A stretch of DNA of 64,000 bases from Pachyseris speciosa (lineage: Eukaryota > Cnidaria > Anthozoa > Scleractinia > Pachyseridae). Location: positions 540,001-604,000 of the forward strand of contig JAEMWC010000022.1 in NCBI GenBank assembly GCA_016490735.1. The letters run 5' to 3'. How positions within the stretch are numbered: position 1 is the first letter of the stretch; every line of letters begins with the position of its first letter. Of this stretch, positions 11,106 to 26,300 are shown piece after piece. Below the pieces are notes generated by a model. The model did not search any database and was not told the DNA's origin. It saw nothing but the letters and a program-made list of their open reading frames with translations. Both the position numbers and the translations under genes were made by a program.

Positions 11106-14100
11106 GTAAGATTCCTTGTTCAGTTTACACACGCTTCTTCAGTTATTGTTAGTGCACATTTGCACCACAAATGCATTGTTAAAGATCAGATCTCTGAAAT
11201 GCAGCACTTGCTTCAGGAAAATGATTGTACAAATGTACTTTTTAATGTCCTGGCTATGCATTATGAGTATTTGTCAGATTGCAACTTGTGCCTATAGATA
11301 CAGTGAATGAGGCCTTCCAAGGGGTAGAAGCGACTAGCGACATGGGTTTTGAAAACAGTCGACAATCCTCTCCCAAAACACCGGCAACTGACAGAAATTG
11401 GCAGAAAATGTGCAACAGTTTGCGACAGCGACAATTCACATTCCATTCCTCTTTGTTTTTTTTGTGACAGCGACATTTGTCCCTAAAGAAACAAGCGACA
11501 GACAGAGTCGAAAACGAGCAACAAAGCGACACCAGACCACCTCTTTGAAGGCCTCGTGAATCTTGCGAGGTTTAAAGGCAAAAAGCTCACACTGTAGATC
11601 AATAAAATCTGTATTTTTTCTGTGCAGAGAGGCCAAATACATTTGTTAGGACACCATCAAGTCACTCAGCAGGCTCAGATTCAGGAAATGAAGATGATGT
11701 GGAATCTGAACCTAATAACAAAGTGTGAGTGTTATATTCTGTGCTTTGATTTATGTGGGAAGATGTTTGTAGGTGAATTTTCAGTCTAGGTGGCAGCATT
11801 AGTTTTCAGGGCAATCTGAGAAGGTTGTATGGAACAGGTGGGAGTACTTATCAGTGTTTTTATTTGTTCTTATACCTGTATTGATTTTGTTTGGATACCT
11901 GGATGTAGAGAAATGAAATAGTACTCTTGAAAATTTAATGCTTTATTTAAAGTTTTCCAGGTGTTTGGAAATCAGATCTATGCTTGGTAACACAAGCATG
12001 ATAACGTATATTGCTTTGGCAAAGTTCCTCTGGGAAGTATTTGTAATTACAGATTATTTGTTTGCATTAGGACTTAGTGAAGGATGTATTGTCAACAGTC
12101 CATGTATAGTTTATTTAAAATCTTCTACAATGTATATTATTATAGCTTTTTTATAATTGATGTTTTTTTGGTTATAAATATAGATTGTTTTTGAATGGAT
12201 ACATTTGAACGTCTTGACTTGTAGATCCCAGGGTTTTCATTAAGAAAATTATTGTTAGTAGTAACAGGAGAATAGTGTACTAAAGTAACAGGCGAATTAT
12301 TATGAAAGGGCAAAGCTCTTTCTGGGAGCAAGCGAAATTTAGCAGGAGAACTCTGCACAGCAGCCAGAGAATTCCGAGATCTCGGATGCCTATTGAACAC
12401 CCTGAGATCCTAGAACAGTTCTATTTGTTTCAAATTATTTTACAGTTCATATTTCATTCAAAGTCAACCAATACATATTTTTTTAATGTCTGTAAATTAT
12501 ATTACATAATTATATTACATATTTATCAACTTGTTTAACAGGGATAAAAAGAACAGAGGTTATTCCTCTGGGAAGCGCATGTTTAGGCTGAATGCAGCAG
12601 CCAAACGGAAACCGCGAAGACACAATACAGATGTGAGTTCACACAGTTGCATCACCAACTTCCTGCTTTGTTAGATGAGTCCTTACGTAATGTGCAATCA
12701 TTGGTGTTGATTGTAACATAGTTTGTTTTCTTTATTTGTGTGTCCATGTGCATTCTCGTTATCTCCTTTCTTCGAGTTTTAATCTGGGTGTATCATGAAG
12801 CAAAACATTTGCTTTGATCTGAGCCATTCCTAAGAGCTTACTCCTTGTGCTATTCTTAAATCACTGAGTTTTCCATGGACATTTTTTGAACTCTGAAGTT
12901 TTCAAAAAGGACTTGTCATATGGTATATGATGTGATTACTGTATCCAGTAACTGTATCTGGCATGAGGGCTGTTTTATTTGCAGTCTAGTGGCACACAAT
13001 GCCTAAAATATTACATTGTTGGAGTGGTACAAAATTTGACAATAACTTTGTTAGCAGCAATTGAGTCCCATCTGTTACTGGTTTTTATGTTGTTAAGTTC
13101 CAAAGATTTTCCTCTTCTTTTTCTCTTTTTTTTTTGTCAGTTGTTCAAAAAATGTGCAGTATTTGCTCATCCATTAAAGATCACTTATTACTTAATTTTG
13201 GAAGACACACGATGTATTTTGAATAAAATAAGTAATGCAATATTGTTGTTTATTAATAAAGTTTTCCTCTTTTCAGGATCCCAGTCGGGACTTCATTCGT
13301 ATCAAGTTTTTCGATCGCCAAAGTGGGAAATTCCATACTGATATGGTACCTGCTTTGAGCGGCAAATCTTTAAAGTAAGTCTGTATTCAAATATTTCACA
13401 CTTTTTATTATTCAAGAACATTGTAACACTTAAAATGACATTATTAAATAACAGGTTTTTTGCATGTTTGATCCATGTCCTTTTACAGAGCATCCTACAT
13501 TTTAATAGTTAATAGATGATTTCTTTTAAAGCTACATATACAAGATAAAATTCCGTTAATTTCTGTTGAAGGCAAAAAGTACTCTTCTCTTTGGCAAACT
13601 GTTCCTTAATACTCATTCCTTGGTGTATTGTGCCACCATTAATTCAGCCAAGAATGGTTAGATAACTTGTCTGGCTTGGGTTCTGCTCTATTTTAGGGGA
13701 AGCACAAAAAAGCAAAAAAACATGGATTTGCATTTTAGCCAAAGCAATCAGCTTGGTGTTGCACTGTTAGCAGCTCATTATGTCGTTCTTCAATCTATGT
13801 CATGTAAATATTGCAAAGTATAATATGGTTTTTCAGTTCTAAAGCAAAATGTACACACAGGATCTTCAAGTGTATTCAGTAGTGTTCAACTTTATTCAGA
13901 TCTCGAAATCCAATTTTACTGTCAGTGGAACACAAAAAAATCTTACATTCAACCATTTCACACTTCTGAATAACAAAATTCGAGTTAATTGAATATGTGC
14001 AGGGAATGCTCTGTAATGTTTAGCCAGCTCTTTATCCACAGACAAAAATGTAAATCCAGATGCAATGGCTTGCATACAGTAGTTACATCCTAATAGTTTT

Positions 14101-17100
14101 TCAAATTACCTTTTCACAGGGATTCCATTGAACCTTTGTTTGAGGCTCAAGAGTTTTCATTTACAACTCATTCTGTATTTCTGGATGCATCTAATACTCC
14201 TTTGCCATTGGCCTTTGACACCTTCCCGCTGGGTGGAAATATTCTTCATGTGAGAGGTATGGCTACTTATTGTTTTGTTTTTTAAACATAAATCTTGTCA
14301 CAGACAAAGTCCAATACCTCTTTGTTTTGAATGTTAATTAACTTATGTAACCCCTCCTTACATTTTTGAAATTTTGTATTACTTGTAAGTATTAGTGTGA
14401 TCTTTCAAATACAAGCTTTCTTCGGTGCTGTTTCTTATGCTGTAAGGTGGCTGTAACTTTTTGGCCTGTGCTAAATAATTATTATGATCATCCTTATGAT
14501 AGCTGTGAAACCAGCAATTCTCTGTGACATGGTTTATTGCTCTCTGTACAAAGTTTTGCTGTAGCGTCTGGGTTTGTCTGCATTAATCTTTCTTGGTTGA
14601 GCAGCTGAGTGGTTCTTTCCTGTAGGACTGTTTATTGTACTCCATAAGGTCAGGCTGTTGATGAACACCATCCCAGTGAAGGCTGTTGCACAGTACTTCC
14701 TTTAGGAAAATGTTTATGGTCATACTTTTCAAGGGTAGTCTTGATTTGTGAGTCTGTGAATCAAATCCTGATATACACTGTATGGCTATTGAGATGGAAG
14801 ATTTGCATAGTTGCCATTGTAAAAAAAATACATGATTTAATGCTCCTATTGGTCTAATTTCTTTTCCAGCTAACGAAGATATCCAGGTAGATCAACGGGT
14901 CATTGACATGGTGAGGGACTCTTACTCCGAAGACAAAACCATTTCTGAGGATATAATGCAGCGTCCAAAGACTTCCTCTTTTATGTCACGGTCAGGATCA
15001 TTTACCACAAAGAACAGCAAAGACAAGGGGGGAGCTGCTAAGAAACAGGATAATGATGACAAGGAAAAAGACAGTGCAAAAGATGAAAAATTATTTCAGC
15101 AATTCAACAAGAATGTGAGTCATTTCCTGGTTATCTGAAAATGGGATTACATACATGTAGATGCATACATGTACTTTGGAAATAGTAGTCATTGTGTTAA
15201 ACTGCCTTATGTTAATGTTTGCAATCTCCAGAATGCAGACTAAACCCTAACATTTTTACAAAGTCAGTTTTATTCTTGATTAAGTGTGTTATGGTTTAAT
15301 GATAAGTATGGAAAGTCGTAATTAACATCGTAATGAACACTACACCATTGTCCTTAAAGTGCACCTAAACCCCCAAATTTTTTCCATTAAAATAAATCTT
15401 TGCACCCGTTTAAAACACGTTGCGCCTTTTTTACGAAATCTTGACTAGCTATTTTGACTTTTCTGGGGTGTTGAAGTTGCAAAATCTTGCCAACGTCTGC
15501 CCCATGACTGAGTCACAAGGGGCTTGGGTCTATTCTCGATTTGACGTCACAAACTGATTGACATCGCATTAAGTCTTTGTAAACATGCATGCAAAGCAGT
15601 TTGTGACGTCAAATCGAGAATAGACCCAAGCCCCTTCTGACTCGGTCATGGGGCAGACGATGGCCAGATTTTGCAACTTTAACACCCTAAAGAAGTCAAA
15701 ATAACTAGTCAAGATTTGGTAAAAAAGGCGCAATGTGTTTTAAACAGGTGCAAAGATTTATTTTAGCAAAAAAATTTGGGTTTAAGTGCACTTTAATCAA
15801 GTTTGTTAAGCTTAATTAGAGAAATTCACAATTAATTATGTAATGAAAACTACACCATAATTGTCTTGCTGTTCACAATCACCATGATTGGGCAACATAC
15901 AGCAGTACACTACAAGTGGTAGGTGAAGGCAGTTATATTTGCAAACTGCCATTGTTTCAACTAGGGCCTTAGAAGTGGACTTAAAGCTTTCAGTTAGCAT
16001 TCTGACAAAAACTAGGCCATTGTCATCTTGTCAAATTCACCATCCCCATGATCGTTTTACAACAGAAATCACTGCATGTGACAGAAGGCAGTTTTATTTG
16101 GAAACTGCATTTGCTTAATCTTAATTTTCACTTTACTGAAATTAGACTCAAAAGGGGAAGAAAAGCATGGAGTCCCTTTTTGGTAAAGAGTTTGTTGGCA
16201 TGCAGCCATTGTCATCAAGTCCAGTGCTACCTGGTGGTGTTTTCCCTAGTGGAGGTGGGACAATGCCAAGACCCAAGTCAGGCAGCAGTCGCCTCATGAT
16301 CACAGGATTATTCAACCAACCAAAAGCTATCAAGGTATGGAATCCAGTTGAATTTCTTTGATTACACTGCCTTGTTGGAGACCATCTCTCTGAAGCTTGA
16401 ATAAGAGTTGCGTAGGGTTGTGTCTTGAAGCCTTGGTTTCTACATGTATATTCACATCACCGACCTCCATAATTATATTTTGTCAGGCCATGTGTGTATC
16501 CATGGTCACACTTCAGTTTGAGCCAGTTTTCAGATAAAAATGTTATGGAAATTCTCCTGTTAAGGGCCTTTGGCAGTGAAATATTAGAGAGCTAAACAGC
16601 ACTTTTGTACAGTTTGTGTTCATGATTTACTAATCATAGTTTTTGCTTACCTAATAATACATGTTTGTTTTTGCAGGGAACCCTCAAAGATTCTTTGGAT
16701 CGTTATTCAGTGTACGGTTTGGAGGAAAATGCTAGCTATGATTGCAACTTTAAGAATGAAATTGAAGAAGTGATTAAACTTGTAAGTACTCGCATTTTCA
16801 CTCTGTCAGTAAAAGTGCTTGTTTGCACATCAGAACAAGTCATACCTCATCAATATCTTGACTGAGGACTGTTTAGCAGTTAGATTATGAGCTTGAGATT
16901 TCTATTGCATGATAGCTGATGAGGGTGCATAGAAATCAAGAGAGACTAAACCAATTGTTTTAGTATAAATAATACTAGTCATTCAAAACCAAACAAGTAA
17001 ATTATCCAGATCCTCCTCACAGACACTTCAAAAATGTGAAGAAGCAGCATGCATTTTGTTCACAACTGCTACTCACTATTTGTCGCAGATTAGTATAAAT

Positions 17101-18551
17101 CTATAAGCATTCTATCACGAATGCCATTCTCTGATAGGCTATGCTACTCGCTATCTATTCTGTGATAGATAGTGAGTAGTGGTTGTCAATAAAATGGCGG
17201 CTGCTTTTTGGCGTTTTCGAAGTGTCTGCAAGGAGGATTTAGATAATTTACTTGTTTAGTTTTCAATGAACGACTAGTAGATTTATACTAAAACAATAAG
17301 ATTATTTGCTCTCGATTTCTATTGTGTGATAGCTGATTCAGACTGCGCCTTCATCAGCTATCACGCGATAGAAATCTCAAGCTCATAATCTAATAATTAG
17401 ATTATGAGCTTGAGATTTATTGTTAAATAGATAGTGAGTAGAGTAGCCAATCAGAGAATGGCATTTGTGATAGAATGCTAGTCGATTTATACTAAATGTT
17501 GTTAGAGAGAGTGCTTTTCAGTATCAGTACTCAAGAATTGTATTTACAGGCTGAAAAGGCCTCTTCAAGAAAAATGATTGCAGTTTAACTGAAAGCATTT
17601 TTTGTTGTGTGTCAATAGGAAGCTTCATGGACTGAAGTTGTTGATGATATCCATATCAAGGTAAGGGATAAATGTAATCTTTGTCATCAGTTTGATTAGA
17701 GACCAAGGCCAGCTAGTATGCAATTAACTGTTTTGAACATAAAATGATGCCATTTGTTCCTGTTACTCAGGATATGACAAAAAAGCAGAAAGACCAACAA
17801 GAAGCAATCTGGGAAATGTTGACTACAGAGGCGACATACATCTCGAAACTCCATGTTATTAAAAAGGTAAGCTGAGTATTTTAAGGTGCAGTGAATCTTG
17901 GGCCTCCTTTACATGGAGGGGGGAAGGCCGTAGCACTAGGAAGATCCTAGAAGGCCGATCATCCTAGCACCATATGTTTTCTGCATTCAGTTTACATACA
18001 AAGGATTGTAGCTGGCCCAAGCGCTAGGATCTTCCTTGTCCTAGGATCATTCTAGTGGAGAGGTAGGAAGATCCTAGCACCATTTAAACTGCTTTCTCTA
18101 GGAAGATCTTAGTACCAAGGACAAAAACAACAAACCAAACAAACATGGCAGCAGCCGGGTGGTCAGCGGCTAAAGGAACACAATTTCCTTGCACGTAAAC
18201 CAAACGAAAAGTTGGTTTGCCCTCTAGGATCTTCCTGCTTCCATGTAAACAGCCCCTTAGTCTTTTTAAGTTCCTTATGGCATATCTGTCTAGATGGGTA
18301 ATTAATACCTGTGTTTGCAATTCTGTGGATGCTATAGAGCATGGTACTTCCCAACTGTCAGTGCCCTGAGCACTGACCATGATGTGAATTAGCTCTCGTA
18401 GAATAGCTATGCTAATTAATAATAATAATAATAATTTAGAACTTATATAGCTAATTTTCCATGTGTATGTGATCAAATGCGCTTTACAAGCAGACGAAAT
18501 TGGAATTTGGAAATGTTGGTTTTTGTGGAGAGGGGAAAACCGGAGAACCCG

Positions 18552-18595
<44 letters not shown>

Positions 18596-20348
18596 AACCC
18601 ACATATGAAGCCAAGTCCGGGAATTGAACCCAGGCCACATTGGTGGAAGGCGAGTGCTCTCATCACTGCGCCATCCCTGCTCCCCAAGGGGGCCACTAAG
18701 TTCTTTGTATCTAAAATATATTGTAAAATAATGTTATTGTTGTTGCTGCTGTTTAAGAATGCATTGTTGATTACAGTCATGTGTTTTTAGTATCAGGTTG
18801 CTACTCCTAAACAAGGCATTTCTTCATCACTGTTGAATCATTGGTTTTCTTGCAGAATTGTTGGTTACCATTTACTATTTGGTTTTCTTTAATACAGCTC
18901 TTTGTCCAGTGCTTACGAAATCTGCAGAGTGAAGGATTCTTAGTTGAAGTAGGTATTTTGTTTTGTTAATATCAATAAACTAGGACAAGGTTGCTAATAT
19001 GTTTATTGAAGATGGAGGAGTGAAATATGTATTTTAATAGATGGAGATTTTAAGATTGTTAGTAGTATAGGGGGAATTTGTTCAGTTAATTGTTAACGTA
19101 AATTACTCTTTTAATAGCATCTCTTTTAAAAAATGCCAGTGATTACCGGTCTAAAATCCTTACCCGTTTTTCTCCTTATGAGGTGGGTTTATCTACACTA
19201 TGTAAGTATTTATTGGCAGTTCTTCACAATGAATTTATTTATATAAATTTATTTTTTACAGATTGAAGTCTCCAAACTTTTTAGTAATATAGAGGAAATC
19301 TATACCGTCAACTTGGCATTTTGGATGGCCAATCTTAGCAAGGTTGTTGAAAATGTGAGTATTTTTAAAATTTTTCCACTTTATAGTTTGCAGATAATCA
19401 GAAATTGCTATAAATTGTGCGCATCACACAGCTGAATGCACTCTGGGTTAGGTTCAAGGTTCCAAAGTCCAAGCAGGCACCCCAATTCCTTCTGTTCCTA
19501 AATTTGCTATATCCCCAAGTTATTTTAAATCATAAACTTACTTGCCCACCCAAACCATAAACAAATGAGACCACAACAAAAGGGAAAATGTCCTCTGCTC
19601 TTGTTGAATGATGGTGTCAGGTACTGCACAGGGGGAGGGGCTGGGGTGGGGGGGGGGGGGGGGGGGTTAAGCCCCCCCCCCCCCCCCCCACTTTTCAGCA
19701 GTAAAAAGACAGTAATACTAAAAAAATTGAAGTTAGTTTTCTATTTAACGTTTTACCAAAAACTGATTATTCTTGTTCTGAAACACCTCTTTTGTGTTGC
19801 TGAAAGTATATAAGTTTCACCACACAATGAGGGTTTTAAATGCATTTCCAGTCATTTTAGAGGACTTTAATCTAAAACTTTTACGGGGTAGTGCTCATGC
19901 CCCAGACCCCCCTAGCTGACTCACGCTAACGCATTAGAAGCAAGTCCCCCCAGTTGCAAACTTGCTATGTGGGCCCTGGGTGTGGGATCCTTAAAGTACT
20001 TACATAATGCTTGCATTCTTTTTTCAACAGGCAAGAAAAAGTAAGGATCCTCTCAACCCATTAGACATGGAAAGTGGATTCAACATGGTAAGCTGAAAGC
20101 TTAATGTAGATTCCCCACTTGAACATTGATTTGTTAATGAGAAATTAATAGCATGACTTTGTCTTCTTATTCTCTGTAGTTTGACAACCAGTTTGATCGA
20201 TACATCACTTATTGCATGGAAGAAGCCAACTGCCTGAAGTACTTCAAGGAAAAACTAACAGAAAGTGAAGATTTTAGAATGTATATCACCGTAAGTTGCT
20301 AAAACATTTGTCCTACTTATTGTATAGAGCTTAATAATAATAATAATA

Positions 20349-20383
<35 letters not shown>

Positions 20384-23300
20384 AATACCACTTTATAGGG
20401 GTGACACAATTACTGGTGGCCCAGTAGTTTACATTGTGGCAAACAAATAATGCCAATAAACTCAACATGATAAGAATCCCAGCTGGCTGGAGGCAAAGCA
20501 GTTGGCTATTTACAAGGATGACTGAGGACTTGAACCAGGGACTACCTAGAACAAGACCAGCTAGCGGCCAGGGCTGAGTTTCTTGAAGCATTGTTAGCGT
20601 TAACCATTGGTTAAGATGTATTAAAACCTATAGGTTGTCATGGTATTTAACCCTGGTTAGTGCTAACCATGCTTCAAGCAACTGGCCCCAGAGTGGGATT
20701 TGAACCTGGGGCAACCGCATTGAAATCCATCACCCTAACCACTCGGCCATCCTACCCCCATCTACCCTCTGGTCTTCCTGTGATTATGTAGTTTGTGTAA
20801 AGGGGAGTAGCACAGTGCCTAGAGTATCAAAAACTCAAATTAGAGGACAAGGGACTTTTCTCAAACAGAATTCCCTTCTGACAGAGTGCCATCATGACAT
20901 ACAACCAATTAAAAAGTGGTAAAATTTGAGCTTGGTGTTCATACAGGCAGGGCAATTTTTAATTTAGTTAAATGACATTTAACAAAGTTAACTGCCTCGA
21001 GCTTAGTGGGCGCCTTTGGCCAGCAGTCATCTGTTCAAGTGCAGGCTAACATGGTTCATTGCAGCTTCATTTCTTATTTTTAATGTAAAGTAAAACTGTT
21101 TCCTCAGTGATGATATTTTTGAAGAACACTAAACATCTTGATGATTGACATTCACTCACAAACTTTGGAATTTGTAGCTTTCCTCCATTTCAATAGCTAT
21201 TGTTTATGTGATTGTTTTGCATTTGCTTTTTAGTGGTGTGAAGAGCATCCATATTGTACTGGTCGGCTTAAGTTGAGTGACTTTTTGGTGAAACCCATGC
21301 AGAGGGTTACAAAATATCCACTACTTGTCAAAGCAATTTACAACAAAACACTTGATAATGATATGAAGGACCATCTAGCAAGAATGGTAAGGAGACCTTA
21401 TTTGATTAAGCAGAAAAAAGTTTTAAAAGTACAGAATTAAAGAGTTAAAGAAACACTTATCTTGGTCTCATTATTACAATATCAAATTACAGTACTCATG
21501 CAGGCAATTGCAATGTTCTTGGCCTTGCGCACAGTGTTGGTTACCACGCGCATAACAAATTAGGTGTGACACCAGAAAACAGCCCAAAGCAAGAAATGTA
21601 GAAACAATCTGGAAACTTCAAAAACAGAAACTAAAACTAAATTTTATGTGCATGAACCTGTATACAAGAAATTATCAAGAAAACCTATTATTTCGTGTGA
21701 AAAATTAAAAAAACTTAAACACGTTCGCGCAAAACTGTTCAAATTCGGAAGAAACAAGGTGGACGAATTTGCACTTAAAATTGCGGCTTACTACAATATC
21801 ACACTAATTCTTACCTTTTTGAGATGCAAATTAATTGTACTTTCACATCCGTCGCATTAAACTTTGAACAAGTTGATAATGAAGCAGTGGCTTTGACAAG
21901 TTCAGTGTCACATGTTTGGGTTCGTCGGCAAGAGATCCCGGCCATGGGAATTATCATGTACATGGCGTTTGCATCGTGCGTTTGGTTCGCAGAGTTTAGC
22001 GTGTGAATCGTGCAAAACAAATCGTTTCAATCGTTTCAAACGTTTCAAATGTTTCTTATTTTTAGCTGCATTTCAATCGTTTCAAGCGTTTGGAACTTTT
22101 TAATCGTTCGCTGTCGGTTTCATCTACACAATCATCCTTAATCATTCCGCCGTAGTACAGTACATATATAAATATAATTCACAACCAGTCGAATTACTTC
22201 AGTTGTATGAGAGGTTCCTGTCTAACTTTATCGATCAAAGTCTAAAAATAATTGTACAAAATGATAAATTTAGCTTCGTTGCATTTGTGCAAATTCCTTT
22301 ACTTGATCTGATAATTCCCGGGACTGGAATTAATTTAGCTCTTTCGATTATACCTCTTTTCAAACAGTTCCGAAACTCAAAACCTTGAATTTTCTCACAA
22401 TACAACATATCGTTCCATCCATAAATTTCGCTTCTGTGGAAAATATACCCTGCATGTCATCGCAAACTGGCGCTTCTTCAAGTGTGCTTTGTTGTTGAAT
22501 GTACATTTTCTGTCACGTCGGAACGGCGCCAAGGAAATTACATTGTTAAATTCCCAAAGGACACGGTCACACAAATTTCTTTTTTTGTCTTTGAACGAGG
22601 CATGTGACCCTCCACGGGATTTCAGGGAATAAGGTGAACGCACGCACACGGCACGTTATAACACGCTCGCACGCTAATGGCATGACACGCTTACCGTGCG
22701 GGTATGCATATAAAGACAATTGATACTGGATAGCGTGTTCGTAGCCATTGTTCTTATCTGGTTAACACGGTAGAGCTTTGTTTTTATAACACGCTAGATT
22801 TTTTGTTTTTTAACACGCAAAGTTTCTTTGTTTCCTTGACACGGTATAATTCTTAACACGCTAGCTCATCTTGTACAACCCAGCTTACGTATACTTCGTG
22901 ACTTGTATTTGTCAGCTTCTTATTTGTGAGAATGGTGTTTGTAAAGTATATTATGTACAGAATATAAACGAAAATAAAGAAAACCTACTGTCCTATTCGA
23001 AAGTTTTAATAAGAAAAAGGAAACATTAACGGCAAATCACGGCTCTTTCCCTCAGGATTTTCTCAAGCAATTCAGTGAGCACGACGTGTTTCACAAGGTC
23101 CAGTGACCAATGGATCCCAGTGTGAACACATGAATTATTTTTTTAAAACTTCTTACCTTTTAAAATATACATCCCTATCACCTCACGCAGTGAATAAGCG
23201 GTACCGTATCTTTGTGCATCCTTTAGGAACAGATTTCCTCCATGTCTCCTGATCGACGTGGTCGCCGTTTGTCACTCTTAACGGGCCCGAAATCGTATTT

Positions 23301-26300
23301 TTAGATCAAAGTTTCAAGAAAAGTAGGGTGTGATCTGACCTCCAATGAAGTCTATTTTGTTTCTTTAGCTGATAACTTCACTGTATAATTTTCAAAACTT
23401 TTGAAACTCCCAACAAAACAGCTTACGGGCCCGGTAATTACCGGGAGCTTCGAGAAACAAGCCCCAGGACCCTGTGCGTGCCATTCCCTCGCTTTTGGTT
23501 TCCATAGTTACGCGGTTTACAACACAAAAACGTTTACACGCGCGAAGGAACACACAACGCTTCGTACTCGTCTATTATCAAGTTTCAAAATGCAATCACA
23601 AAGTAATGATTTCTCATACTTTCTTACCGGCGAAAGAGATTTAGAATCTCTGGCAGAAGATTATTTTAGCGCCAGACCAGTAGACGAGCAAGATGATCAA
23701 GAGGACAACCACAGTTCTGACTTCAGCGGCGATGAAACTGATCAGGAAATTGACTCCGATGTTGACTTTGACTTTTCGGAGTGTGATACATCTGAGCGAT
23801 CGAGAGTGCAGGCATTTGTGACCAAAACATGTGGATGTGCACATGGATATAAAGGAAGTCCATGCAGCTCCACTATACAAATTGAGGACATCATCGATTG
23901 CCGAAACAACTGTGGGGAACTTTCCTCGACTGAACTAGATCTGGTAATTTTAGGAATGATCCAAAGTACCATGAACTGTGACGAGGTCAGCTACTCAGGG
24001 AGAGCAGAGAAAACGAGGCAGCGAACCAGGATGCCGTTCTATTTCCACAGCCACCGAATCTGCCTGAAAACCTTTCTTTTCATGCATCGTCTCCACAAGA
24101 CCAGATTCTACAGCCTCGTTAAACATTATCGGGTTAACGGACTATCGCTTCGTACTCACGGCAACAAGAAACGTCTACCAAGCTCCGCCTTCAGTGCTGC
24201 CACTATTGAACGGGTAGTAAAGTTCATCATGAATGTCGCCGAAGACCAAGCCCTTTTACTTCCAGGACGTGTTCCTGGCTTCAAAAGAATTGATGTGAAA
24301 CTGCTGCCGAGCTCCATGACAAAATCTCGTCTTTGGAAAAGCTACCAAGGTGCGTGCGCTGCTGACGGACACGAATCTGTTGGATACTCAAAGTTCTGTG
24401 ATTTGTGGACCCAACTTTGCCCCTTCATTGTCATAATGCGACCAGCGTCCGATCTCTGCTGGACATGCCAGAAGAACAACAACCAAATTCTAAAATCAGC
24501 TAATTTACCGGACAATCAAAAGGCAGAAGTTGTAAGGCAGCAAGAAAACCATTTGAGGCTTGCTGCAGGGGAGAGGGATTTCTACAAAAACTGCTGCAAA
24601 GCAACGAAAGATACCCTCACCGAACACTTAAGGAACGTTGAATTTTCCGAGAAACGAGCACCCTGTAGTCTTGAAGGAACAGTCCACTACTCGTATGATT
24701 ACGCGCAACAGCTTCACTACCCTGCCGACCCTTACCAGCCCGGGCCAGTGTATTTCAAGACCCCACGTAAATGTGGTTTGTTTGGAGTGTGTTGTGAGGC
24801 CATACCAAGGCAAGTTAACTTTTTAATCGATGAAGGTGTACTTACGGGAAAAGGCGCAAACAGCACAATATCGTACATGCACTACTTTTTTGAGCGGCAC
24901 GGACTAGGTGAAACATTTGCGCAAATTCACGCTGATAACTGCGGGGCGCAAAATAAAAACAATGCCTTCATGTGGTATTACCTTTGGAGAGTGCTGACGG
25001 GGCGACACCACACAATCCAGTATAACTTTTTGATTGCGGGACATACGAAATTTGCACCAGATTGGTGCTTCGGACTTGTCAAACAAAGAACGAGGAAAAC
25101 GTTTATTTCATCACTATTTGATATTGCAAGGGCAGTCGAGGATTCCGCGATAGTGAACACGGCCGAGTTGGTTGGATTGCACAACGGCACAGTACTGATC
25201 CCAACGTACAATTGGATGAGTTACCTCGATACATTTTTCAAGAAGATTCCGCATCTGAAGACTTATCATCACTTCCGATTTGATAAAGCCTTTCCAGGAA
25301 CAGTGTTTTGTAAGCAGTATTTTTCATCTGAGGAAACGGCTATTAACATTCTTAAAACTGACAGGAACATGCTGCAAGCAGGCCGTTTGCCTCCTGTTAT
25401 TACACCTAAAGGCATTAGCCATGAAAGGGCCGAGTACCTGTTCAAAGAAATCCGTGAGTTTTGTCGTCCAGGAACCGAAGACTTTGTTGCCCCAGAAGTC
25501 CGTTGAACTAAGACTCAGTTGTAAACGAACACGTTTTTTTTTGTTTTACTATAAATTTTAAATCATATGCATGTTTGTGAACAGAAGTTGTTATTAGTGG
25601 TAGTTTAGACTCTTTATGATACTTTTTTTCTTTTAAAAATAAATTAAATTGAAGTAAACAGTTGCAATATTATTTTTCTTGATCAGGCAACAGCACAAAG
25701 CAAGTTTTTTTCCATTGGCAAATAGAGAGACGTGCGGCAGCAGCAACTTTATTATTTAGGAAGAAAATAAATTAGGGTGAACTCTCACAATCTCTCTTTT
25801 TATATCATGTGGGCAACCAAACTAGCTTGAAAAGCAAGGTGCCTCATTAGTAACAACTAAATTATCCGGGGAAGAAGTCAACTGAAGTGAATCCTTCTCG
25901 ATCGTGCCGACAAAGTAAGAGTTTTCCTTTCTGGAATAAAAGCACGCCTTTTAAAACAATTTAACTAATCGGACAAAGTGAATCCTTCTGGATCGCGCGT
26001 GCAAGCGTGAGACTTTTTACTTTTAATATCAACGCTCGGCATTTAAAACAACTTTATTACATTAGACAAAATGAATCCGTCTGCATGGATCGTGGGTCCA
26101 CCGTGTCTTTTTACCTTTTAATTAAATAAAAGCGCGGCATTTAGAAGAACTTATTTTCCCGGGAAAAGTAAAATGAAGTGTATTCACCATTGCGCGGGCA
26201 ATATTGGGGCTTTCTCTTTCTGAAATAAAAGCGCGGCATTTAGAACAACTTAATTATCATGGGAGAAAAGTAAATTGTAGAGAATAGATAAATGATAGAT

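Noticed and set aside
19565..19813. Gly/Pro-rich reading frame
   Set aside because: Caused by the G and C homopolymers.
20331..20591. Polyhistidine/polytyrosine reading frame
   Set aside because: Produced by the TGA/TAA microsatellite tail of a SINE.
23401..23589. Upstream extension of the transposase frame (63 more codons)
   Set aside because: The first codon is TTG and no ATG occurs before 23590, so the extension is probably untranslated.
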